Origin: UMGS1994 sp944386155
GTDB taxonomy: Bacteria > Bacillota > Clostridia > TANB77 > CAG-508
NCBI GenBank assembly: GCA_963931085.1
Contig: OZ006973.1
Location: 434,001-498,000 of the forward strand
Length of the DNA stretch: 64,000 bases
Reading direction: 5' to 3'
In this document: positions 54,740-64,000 of the stretch, piece by piece
Layout of the letters: each line of letters begins with the position of its first letter
Position numbering within the stretch: the first letter of the stretch is position 1
Notes under the pieces: generated by a model
Seen by the model: the letters and a program-made list of their open reading frames with translations, nothing else
Databases searched by the model: none
Told to the model about the DNA's origin: nothing
Position numbers and translations under genes: made by a program

Positions 54740-55054
54740 ATGCCAAATTTTACAGAAATAGATGAAAGTTTTACATGTGAATATTGTGGATATAAAGTTG
54801 AAAAATTAAATTATTCTTGTAGAAACCACTGTCCTAGATGTCTTCATTCTAAACATGTTGATAAAAATCCAGGAGATAGAGAAGAAACATGCCATGGGGA
54901 TTTAGAACCAATAGGAATAGAGATTGATTCTAAAAAAGGTTATGTTATTGTATTTAAATGCAAAAAATGTGGAATGATTAGAAAAAATAAAGCAGCTAAA
55001 GATGATAATATGGATTTGATTATTAAATTAAGTAGTAGACCACTTAAATATTAA
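54740..55054 (+). CDS. RNHCP-domain zinc-binding protein
   Basis: 104 residues. Zinc pairs CEYC near 13, then the namesake RNHCPRCLHSKH near 33, CHGDLEP near 52 and CKKCGMIRKNKAAKDD near 74. Complete RNHCP domain; function of the family is not known, nucleic-acid binding is likely. Confidence 0.9.
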   Translation: MPNFTEIDESFTCEYCGYKVEKLNYSCRNHCPRCLHSKHVDKNPGDREETCHGDLEPIGIEIDSKKGYVIVFKCKKCGMIRKNKAAKDDNMDLIIKLSSRPLKY

Positions 55055-55089
55055 ACACACTTAATTTGTAATAATTTAGCTTTCAGGAT

Positions 55090-55119
55090 AAAAAAAGGGG
55101 CCAAGGCCCCTTTTTTTTA
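55090..55119. terminator. Bidirectional terminator
   Basis: AAAAAAGGGGCC/GGCCCCTTTTTT (55091-55102 with 55105-55116) between the RNHCP gene and the converging U32 gene. Confidence 0.9.
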
Positions 55120-55120
55120 T

Positions 55121-57569
<2,449 letters not shown>

Positions 57570-57712
57570 AATTACCTCACAAAATTTTTCTAATATTATA
57601 CCACAAAATATCGGAAAAAAATACTTTATAGCTGTTGACGTCAAAAAATAGATAATATATACTATATATGTAAAAGATTGTTACTTTAGATAAAATGGAG
57701 GATAGTATACGA

Positions 57713-59500
57713 ATGAATATTTCTAAAAAGTTATTATCAATTTTATTAATTTTTTCAATATTAACAGTAACATTTAGTGTGTTTTTCGTAAAAAATGAGA
57801 GTAATGCTGTAACTATGAGCAAAAGTTACACTCAATATGTTAAGTCAGGAATTTCAGCTTTCCCAAAAAGTTATCAAACATATTTAAAAAAGTTAGAAGA
57901 GCTTCATCCAAATTGGATATTTAAAGCTTATTATACAGGAATAGATTGGGACGAATTAACATCATCTTCAGCAGAAAATAAATGTAAGAAAAATACTATT
58001 TATTTTAAAAGTGGATCAACTGTAATGGATCCTAAAGCTTTATGTATCTGTGGAAAAGAAGGAGATAGTAATTACTATTGTGCATCAGCTTCTACAGTAA
58101 ATTACTACTTAGATCCTAGAAACTTTTTAAGCGAAGCACAAGTATTTCAGTTTTTAGATTTATCATATGATGAACATATAACAAAATCTGTAATAACAAA
58201 TGCAGCTAAAAATAGTTTTTTAAGCGGAAAATTTAAAATAGATGGAAAAGAATATTCATATGTAGATGCAATCATGGATGCTGCAGAAGAATCAGAAGTT
58301 AGTGCTATGCATATTTTAGTTACAATATTCCAAGAAGTAGGAAAAGGAACTAAGAAGAGTAATGGTACATATACTCTTCCAAAAGCAGTATCTGGAACAG
58401 TAGATGGATATGAAGGACTATATAATTTCTACAATTATGGAGCAACTGACGGATCAGGTGCTGTAGAAAGAGGTCTAAAAAAAGCTAGAGAAATGGGATG
58501 GACAGATCCTAGAACTGCTATTATAGAAGGCGCTACAATAGTTTTAGCAAATAATTATATTAGTGCAGGACAAAACACTAAATATTTTTATAAATTTGAT
58601 GTTGTTGGAAATGAGATATTACAAGAATCAGATGGAAAGAAAACATACTCTTCAAGTTATTTCTTTGGACATCAATATATGACAAATATTCAAGATCCAA
58701 TGAGTCAAGCATATAATTTATTTACATATTACACAAATGAAGGATTATTAGATAAGACTTTAACATTTAATATACCAGTATATGATGATATGCCTTCTCA
58801 AGCAGTACAACAAGAAACTACATTAAAAGAAAGTGAAGGAGATTTTTACTGGGTTAATGTAAACTCTAGTGTAAATATTAGAAAGAGTGCAAGTACAACA
58901 TCTACATCTTTAGGAAAAGCAAGAAGAGGTATGGTAGTTGCAAAGAAAGGATCATCTGGAAACTTCTATAAAGTTACTTATTACAAAGCAACATCTTATG
59001 ACAAATCAAAGAAAAAATGGAATGGAACGAAAGTTACAGGCTATATAAGTAAAGATTATTTGAAAAAGTGTGAAGAAATAGAATCAGACCCTGAACCTGA
59101 ACCAGAGCCAGAAAAACCATTTGAAATAGTAGAAGATGAAAAATTAGTTGATCTTGCTCCGGGTGGTAAAGTAAGCAATATTAAAAACACATATAAAGAC
59201 GCTAAGATAAAAGATAGTAGTGGTAAAGAAGTAACTTCAACTTCAGCTACTTTAGCTACTGGCTATACAGTAACTATAAATGGTAAAGAGTATGATATAG
59301 TAGTACTTGGAGATGTCAATGGAAATGGAGATATTACTTCTTCAGATTTATTAGGTATAGTTAATCATTTAAATGGAAACAAACCTTTAAAAGACGCTTA
59401 TAAAAAAGCTTGTGACGCAAATAGAAGTGATACAATATCTTCATCAGACTTATTAACAGTAGTTAATCATTTAAATGAAAGTAAAAAGATTACATTGTAA
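57713..59500 (+). CDS. Secreted N-acetylglucosaminidase-type autolysin with SH3 and dockerin domains
   Basis: 595 residues from ATG 57713; GGAGG at 57697-57701 is its ribosome site and excludes ATG 57695. Signal peptide about 1-30. Residues about 40-365 form a LytG/GH73-like glucosaminidase (ISAFPKSYQTYLKKL, HPNWIFKAYYTG, YYLDPRNFLSE, IFQEVGKG). A bacterial SH3 domain (VNIRKSASTTSTSLGKA) is near 390-450, then a Glu-Pro linker. The end is dockerin type I, with two calcium repeats (GDVNGNGDITSSDLLGIVNHL; DANRSDTISSSDLLTVVNHL). Cell-wall hydrolase; the dockerin implies a cohesin-bearing surface partner. Confidence 0.88.
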   Translation: MNISKKLLSILLIFSILTVTFSVFFVKNESNAVTMSKSYTQYVKSGISAFPKSYQTYLKKLEELHPNWIFKAYYTGIDWDELTSSSAENKCKKNTIYFKSGSTVMDPKALCICGKEGDSNYYCASASTVNYYLDPRNFLSEAQVFQFLDLSYDEHITKSVITNAAKNSFLSGKFKIDGKEYSYVDAIMDAAEESEVSAMHILVTIFQEVGKGTKKSNGTYTLPKAVSGTVDGYEGLYNFYNYGATDGSGAVERGLKKAREMGWTDPRTAIIEGATIVLANNYISAGQNTKYFYKFDVVGNEILQESDGKKTYSSSYFFGHQYMTNIQDPMSQAYNLFTYYTNEGLLDKTLTFNIPVYDDMPSQAVQQETTLKESEGDFYWVNVNSSVNIRKSASTTSTSLGKARRGMVVAKKGSSGNFYKVTYYKATSYDKSKKKWNGTKVTGYISKDYLKKCEEIESDPEPEPEPEKPFEIVEDEKLVDLAPGGKVSNIKNTYKDAKIKDSSGKEVTSTSATLATGYTVTINGKEYDIVVLGDVNGNGDITSSDLLGIVNHLNGNKPLKDAYKKACDANRSDTISSSDLLTVVNHLNESKKITL

Positions 59501-59520
59501 GAAACAAAGGAGAAATTTTA

Positions 59521-61020
59521 ATGAGCAAGAAATTAAAAATTTTATCAATTACAGTAGCTTTTTGGTTATTTATATTAATGTTTTCAAATGTTAAAGCTGC
59601 ATCAGCATCAATATCTGCAAGTTCAAAGTCAGTTACAGTAGGAAAAAGTGTTACTGTAACAGTAACTGTAAAAGCAGCAGCATGGAATGTACATGTTTCA
59701 GGTAGTGCGTCAGGATCAATAGTCGGAGCTAATATGGAAGGAAAAAATCAGACTGTTACTAAAAAATATACAGTTAAACCTTCTAAAGCTGGTACTTATA
59801 CAGTTAAAATATCTGGAGATATAACTGATGCAAAGAGTCCAAATAAAGATGTTCCTGTTAATGACTCAGTTACGATAACTGCTAAAAAAGCAAGTTCTAG
59901 TTCATCTGGTGGAAGCAGTAGTTCAGGAGGAAGCTCAAGCTCATCAAAATCATCAGATGCAACATTAAAGATGCTAGGAGTAAATCCATCAAAATACGAT
60001 TTCTCAGGATTTAATAAAAATACTACAACATATAATGTTAAAGTACCAAGTGATGTAAATAGCTTATCTGTATATGCAACAACATCTAGTTCAAAAGCAA
60101 AATATTCTGTTTCAGGAAACACAAACTTAAAAGGCGGAACTAATTTAATTAAAGTTACAGTAACAGCAGAAGATGGAACTAAGAAAACATATACAATACG
60201 AGTAACAAAAGAAGTTGATGAAGAAGATGTAACTCCTAATAAAATAGATGAAGAAGATGAAAATGAAGAAAAAGAAGAAAATCAGGAAAATGGTGGAATA
60301 GGTCTTTCATCTTTAGAGATAAGTGGATATGAATTAAATCAAGAATTTAATACAAATATATATAATTATTATGTTGTAATAGGAAATGTTAAATTCTCAT
60401 CTATTGATGAATTAAAAGAACTTGTGAAATCTGCTGTAAATTTTGAGGGTGCAAAAACAGAGATAAAAGTAAATGAAGGTTCAGAAGATGATGAATTTGT
60501 TTATGAAGTTTTAATAACAGTATTAGATGATGAAAAAGAATATGCAACATATTCTATCAGATTTGTTGAATCAGCAGAAGATATACCAGAAGCTAATGAA
60601 GAAGTTATCTATCCAGAAGATAAAGAAGCTGAGGCTAGATTAGAAGAAAAAAATAAAGGTTTACCTTTTGATTTAGATAAAGAAAAAGTTGAAAAAGGTA
60701 TTTTAATTGGAAGTATTGCTCTTCCAGTATTAATTGCAATAGTTCTAGGAGCAATAGCTTATGATAAATCTAAGAAATTAAGAAGATATGAAGAAAAATA
60801 TAATGACGATTTTGATGATGACTTTGATGATAACTATAATAACGATAATACAGCTGAAGTAGAAAAAACAGAAGATTCAACAGAAAATCAAAATGATAGT
60901 GATAATGAAGAATCAAATACTGAGTATAATAACTATAATGAAGATATAGATAGAAGTAAATATGAACCAAGATACAGAAATCCAAGAGGTGGAGACAGAA
61001 GAGGCGGAAGACATTTTTAG
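59521..61020 (+). CDS. Membrane-anchored surface protein with cadherin-like beta-sandwich domain
   Basis: 499 residues. Signal peptide about 1-26, Ig-like beta domain about 30-120, Ser/Gly linker, cadherin-like domain about 145-230 (LKMLGVNPSKYDFSGF, TTYNVKV, TKKTYTIRV), acidic stretch, second similar domain about 260-350, membrane helix about 395-420 and an acidic Asp/Asn-rich cytoplasmic tail ending GGDRRGGRHF. It follows the autolysin by 20 bp and is probably cotranscribed. Confidence 0.82.
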   Translation: MSKKLKILSITVAFWLFILMFSNVKAASASISASSKSVTVGKSVTVTVTVKAAAWNVHVSGSASGSIVGANMEGKNQTVTKKYTVKPSKAGTYTVKISGDITDAKSPNKDVPVNDSVTITAKKASSSSSGGSSSSGGSSSSSKSSDATLKMLGVNPSKYDFSGFNKNTTTYNVKVPSDVNSLSVYATTSSSKAKYSVSGNTNLKGGTNLIKVTVTAEDGTKKTYTIRVTKEVDEEDVTPNKIDEEDENEEKEENQENGGIGLSSLEISGYELNQEFNTNIYNYYVVIGNVKFSSIDELKELVKSAVNFEGAKTEIKVNEGSEDDEFVYEVLITVLDDEKEYATYSIRFVESAEDIPEANEEVIYPEDKEAEARLEEKNKGLPFDLDKEKVEKGILIGSIALPVLIAIVLGAIAYDKSKKLRRYEEKYNDDFDDDFDDNYNNDNTAEVEKTEDSTENQNDSDNEESNTEYNNYNEDIDRSKYEPRYRNPRGGDRRGGRHF

Positions 61021-61028
61021 AGAATGAT

Positions 61029-61075
61029 AAGTACCATAGATATTAGATGTATTTTAGTATCTATGGTACTTTTTA
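61029..61075 (+). terminator. Terminator of the autolysin/surface-protein operon
   Basis: AAGTACCATAGATA pairs with TATCTATGGTACTT across a 14-nt loop, followed by a T run. Confidence 0.85.
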
Positions 61076-61089
61076 ATTGTTATAAAATA

Positions 61090-61119
61090 CAGACAGGAAA
61101 CTAAGTGGTTTCCTGTCTG
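61090..61119 (-). terminator. 12-bp hairpin, probable terminator of the minus-strand fragment
   Basis: CAGACAGGAAAC/GTTTCCTGTCTG (61090-61101 with 61108-61119); on the minus strand the continuation is TATTTTAT. Confidence 0.65.
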
Positions 61120-61196
61120 CTGAGTACGATAGGTTGTGATGAATAGTATAACAAGTTAATAAGTATATAAGTTCATGAAATATTTAGTTTTTTACG

Positions 61197-61682
61197 TTAC
61201 CAAAGCCAACAATTAAGCCGCATTCCTGCTGTTCGTGATTTTTTTACAACTGAATATTGAACAGTTAAATTTTTTACATTACTTTTAAAGGAAAAATGAA
61301 CACCACCATCAGCCGGGCTAATAATTTTATCGGCTAAAAGGGTTCCTGAACCATATAAAATCATTTCTGCAGATACGTTAGGATCATTAGATTCGATTTT
61401 AAATGTACCATTGGTTTTATTAACAATTGTATGTGGATTTACAATACTAAAACTCCCCAACTTCATTTTATCCTTATCAATCCATACACCATTATAATTC
61501 ATGGATTGAGTTGAAGGTTGATAATCTTCAACTGAAGATTGATAAATAATACCGTCTTCGCTCTGATAAAGTACAACAGCATCATTTGGAAGGTTGTATG
61601 ACATATAGGTGTCAGTATCAGTTGGTATTGCATAAGAATTGGTTTCAGCTGCAAAAGATGTTGATGTGAAAGAAAATGTCAA
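61197..61682 (-). pseudogene. Truncated secreted protein of foreign style
   Basis: The frame enters within a signal-peptide-like sequence (hydrophobic Leu/Ile/Phe run, then TSFAAE) but upstream codons give no ATG and no ribosome site; the only in-frame start is a TTG. The mature part begins SYAIPTDTDTYMSYNLPND and includes VVLYQSEDGIIYQSS. Residue 155 is an in-frame CGG (61220-61218); reading ends six codons later. A +1 skip there would give an alternative end (GLIVGFGNVKN, stop 61186-61184). Family unknown; probably a 5'-truncated acquired gene. Confidence 0.5.
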
Positions 61683-61770
61683 TAATATAAATAAAAGAAA
61701 AAATACACAAAAAGTATTTACTGTTATGTAAGAATATGGTAAAACTTATTTAAAGAGGGAGGTAAAATTT

Positions 61771-61989
61771 ATGAATAAATTAAGTAAAATTCTTATAATA
61801 ATTATCGTTTTTTTAATTGTTGCTTTAGGGTTAGTAATTTATGATGATATTGTTCAAAGAAATACTAATAAAGATTTATTAGAACCAGCATTAGAAAAAC
61901 AAAATACAATTTTAGAACAAAGAATAAGAATAGAAGAATTGGAAAAAGAGTTAAATTCTATTGAAAAAGAAAATATAGTAAATGAATAA
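61771..61989 (+). CDS. Small membrane-anchored coiled-coil protein (72 aa)
   Basis: Membrane helix about 6-24, then a Glu/Leu-rich coiled coil (about 35-70). Ribosome site GGGAGGTAA. Resembles FtsL/phage-type small anchored proteins in shape only; no family assigned. Confidence 0.7.
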   Translation: MNKLSKILIIIIVFLIVALGLVIYDDIVQRNTNKDLLEPALEKQNTILEQRIRIEELEKELNSIEKENIVNE

Positions 61990-61997
61990 TAAATGAT

Positions 61998-62027
61998 AAA
62001 GATGAATTTATTTCATCTTTATTTTTA
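61998..62027 (+). terminator. Terminator of the 72-aa gene
   Basis: AAAGATGAA/TTCATCTTT (61998-62006 with 62012-62020), then ATTTTTAT. Confidence 0.85.
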
Positions 62028-62073
62028 TATAAAAATATACCGAATAAAGGAATTTTATGTCGATGAAAAAAGC

Positions 62074-62102
62074 TTGAAATATATACTTACCGGTGCTATA
62101 AT
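62074..62102 (+). promoter_or_regulatory. Orphan sigma-A promoter
   Basis: TTGAAA (62074-62079), 17 bp, TATAAT (62097-62102), with no ORF following until 62683. Confidence 0.7.
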
Positions 62103-62108
62103 TCAGAC

Positions 62109-62618
62109 AAGTTAATTATTTAGTTAATGTAAATTTAATTCTAAAAATAACGTCTTGTCCTGAGATGTTATAAATCCCCAATTAAAATAAAAAAGAGAAA
62201 ATTAAAGATTAATGTTTAAAGATTAATATTAAAAATTAAACTTAAAATCAAATTCAAGATAAAAACTTGATTAATTTTTGGCAAATGTATCTATTTATAT
62301 AAATATTTACATTAACAAAAAGTAATTGCTAATATATTTAGAAAGGAGGGTATTACATTTCGTATAGGAAATGATTTTTAAATAAAATAAATTCATATTA
62401 TATAAAAATTAAATATAATTAAAAATTAAAAAAATAAGTATAGTCCCCAAATAAATTAAACTGCAAAAAGCAAATTATTAAAAATAAACAAGTTGAAACT
62501 CTGATAAAATTATAAATCATATTAATAAAATAAATAGATTTCTTTTGCCAGGTAAAAAGTAATAAAAATAAAAAAAGACACTTTTAAATATATTTTATAA
62601 AAGTGTCTTTTTTTATTT
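62109..62618 (+). ncRNA. Candidate noncoding transcript of about 500 nt
   Basis: Between a good promoter (62074-62102) and a strong terminator (AAAAGACACTTTTA/TAAAAGTGTCTTTT, 62573-62586 with 62598-62611, plus T7) there is no ORF of useful size. Inside: a possible closing stem CAGACAAG with CTTGTCCTG near the 5' end (62105-62112 and 62155-62163), two similar TCCCCAA motifs (about 62176 and 62443), and a ribosome-site-like GAAAGGAGGG (62341-62350) with no good start codon after it. I do not recognise an RNA family. Confidence 0.45.
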
Positions 62619-62682
62619 TAGACTTATTGACTATATTATTTAAATTAAGATATACTAATAAGTGTAAAAAAGGAGTATAAAA

Positions 62683-63336
62683 ATGCAAGAAAAAAAGAAA
62701 TTTATTTTAGCAGTACCAACTGTAATAATTATAATAATATTTATTATTGCTTTAGCATATTTAATTTATAGCAAAAATTTTAAGCCATTAAGTAAAGAAA
62801 AAGCAATAGAACTTGCAGAGATGGCAGTAACAATAGATAACTTTTCTTGTCAACTTGTAATAGAACAAGACGGAGAAGAATTTGTAACTGATTATAAAAG
62901 AAAAGATAATATTGTTTATATGAAAGAAGTTGATTATGAAGAATATTTAAATATAGATACATCAGAGTGTGTGTATGTAGATAGAGAAAATAAAGAAGCA
63001 TATACATATACATCAGATTCGGTTTTAAAGAGTTATAATACAAGATTATATGCAGGAATTCAAAGTTTAGAAAATGGAGATTATTCTTATACATTTAATG
63101 AATATGAAAAAGTAAATGGAATAAAGTGTGCATCAATTACACTAAGCAATGATTCTGAAAATATTGATATGTGGATTGATACAAAAGCAGGAATGATTAC
63201 GAAATATGTAATAACAAATAAATCAGAAGAAGATGGTAATTCTGCAACATATATTTATAGATATCAAATTGGAAATGTTACAGATGAAGATGTAAAAGTG
63301 CCAGATCTTTCTGAATACACAGTTTTAGAAATGTAA
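62683..63336 (+). CDS. Membrane-anchored unknown protein, LolA-like beta pattern
   Basis: 217 residues; membrane helix about 8-28, then an extracellular domain with alternating strands (FSCQLVIEQDG, TDYKRKDNIVYMKEV, SENIDMWIDTKAGMITKYVI), recalling LolA/LppX-type folds. No lipobox. Ribosome site AAAGGAG. The next gene follows after 29 bp. Confidence 0.7.
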   Translation: MQEKKKFILAVPTVIIIIIFIIALAYLIYSKNFKPLSKEKAIELAEMAVTIDNFSCQLVIEQDGEEFVTDYKRKDNIVYMKEVDYEEYLNIDTSECVYVDRENKEAYTYTSDSVLKSYNTRLYAGIQSLENGDYSYTFNEYEKVNGIKCASITLSNDSENIDMWIDTKAGMITKYVITNKSEEDGNSATYIYRYQIGNVTDEDVKVPDLSEYTVLEM

Positions 63337-63365
63337 TAAAGGTTAATTAAATAAGGGGAATTCAA

Positions 63366-63842
63366 ATGAAAAAAATTTTAAGATGTCAAAAGGGTATAAT
63401 TTATTTTTCGATATTAACTTCTATGATTCCTATTTTATTTGCTGGAATAGGATTAAGTGTATATAATCAAGTCGCAACTAAGAATGGGATTATAGCACAA
63501 GCTAGCAAAAAAATGTCAGAACAAGAAAAACAAATATATAATTCCAGTGTAATTTCATATGTAGGAAGTAACAGAAAAGGAGTAGATGTACGTTCGTGTA
63601 TTGATGCAATAATATTAAGTAACAATAATAATGTAGAAATTCCAGGAAAATTTATGGCATTAACAATTAATGGAATAACAATAGGAACTCCAGCAAATCA
63701 AAACAATACAGCTGAAGAAGTGGAAAAATGTGCTAGTCAAATGGCAAGTCAAAAAACAATGATAAATAATGGAAAAAGATATATAATTGAAGCTAGATAC
63801 GAAGAAGCACTTATTAGTGAAATAGTAGTTAATGAAGAATAA
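63366..63842 (+). CDS. Pseudopilin-like or membrane-anchored unknown protein
   Basis: 158 residues. Short basic N-terminus ending KILRCQKG, then a hydrophobic segment (about 11-33), then a polar Asn/Ser/Gln-rich domain with two Cys. The layout recalls type IV pilin-like or Tad-type secreted proteins, but the usual Glu at position 5 after a Gly cleavage site is not evident. Between two membrane-anchored genes, probably one operon. Unknown function. Confidence 0.65.
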   Translation: MKKILRCQKGIIYFSILTSMIPILFAGIGLSVYNQVATKNGIIAQASKKMSEQEKQIYNSSVISYVGSNRKGVDVRSCIDAIILSNNNNVEIPGKFMALTINGITIGTPANQNNTAEEVEKCASQMASQKTMINNGKRYIIEARYEEALISEIVVNEE

Positions 63843-63862
63843 TTTTTGGGAGGTAAAAAGAG

Positions 63863-64000
63863 TTGAAAAACAAAAAGATATTAATACCAATAATAATTGT
63901 AGTTGCAATTTTGATTTTAATTGTTACAGCAGCATTAGCGGTATTATCAGGAAAAGAAAATGGAGATTTGTCAGATACGGAAAATCAAATAGAGCCAGTA
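63863..64000 (+). CDS. Membrane-anchored protein, 5' part only
   Basis: TTG start at 63863, ribosome site GGGAGGT. 46 codons are visible: basic start MKNKK, a hydrophobic helix (about 6-29), then an acidic polar sequence. The gene continues past the right edge. It follows the preceding gene by 20 bp. Confidence 0.65.
   Translation, partial: MKNKKILIPIIIVVAILILIVTAALAVLSGKENGDLSDTENQIEPV

Overview
The window is a very AT-rich chromosome segment from a low-GC Bacillota, most likely an anaerobic, uncultured gut-type Clostridia. The evidence is PolC-type DNA polymerase III, T-box and M-box leaders, single-chain glycyl-tRNA synthetase, LexA, a TagB-like polymerase, a dockerin-bearing autolysin and near-exclusive AT-ending codons. 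Most genes lie on the + strand. A cluster of DnaA boxes (454-647) sits at the strand switch near the left end, so an origin there is possible.

Layout. 1-4040: truncated secreted protein, DnaA-box cluster, T-box/glyQS, T-box/lysA. 4140-4800: two divergent single-gene cassettes with foreign codon usage. 4860-14280: trpS with a leader peptide, obgE, a cytosolic CBM25-like protein, lexA, mutS2, mreB, mtaB. 14390-21520: glycolytic cluster gapA-pgk-(unknown)-tpiA-gpmI, then a YezG-like gene. 21795-25800: TagB-like transferase, tRNA-Gln, three unknown genes, a third foreign cassette. 25925-33031: polyprenol-kinase-like gene, dxs, ylmH-like, tetR-acyl-CoA ligase, large unknown charged protein. 33180-34050: tRNA-Met, tRNA-Tyr and a decayed toxin-antitoxin module between 39-bp direct repeats. 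34145-39905: membrane protein, M-box/mgtE, mscL, clpC. 40049-51519: pyrH-frr-uppS-cdsA-rseP-(zinc ribbon/PH)-polC and membrane proteins. 51556-57569: foreign cassette, recG, foreign cassette, RNHCP protein, U32 peptidase. 57713-64000: autolysin, cadherin-like surface protein, a truncated foreign gene, a candidate ncRNA and secreted or membrane proteins.

Main observation. Two otherwise intact conserved genes are broken by single extra C bases: clpC twice (39064, 39191) and the U32 peptidase once (57011, minus strand). In all three cases the extra C sits directly before a conserved Gly codon, so the frame meets an in-frame CGG, and skipping the C restores Gly and the rest of the protein. By eye I found no other in-frame CGG in the AT-rich native genes. 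The foreign-looking cassettes do use CGG as an ordinary codon. This suggests +1 frameshifting, or four-base CGGN decoding as Gly, at a nearly abandoned codon. Assembly error or recent mutation must be excluded first.

Second theme: at least five short cassettes (4205, 4558, 25154, 51581, 54119) each have their own sigma-A promoter with a 17-bp spacer, usually a leader stem-loop, one orphan ORF of richer base composition and a terminator. They look like independently acquired accessory genes.
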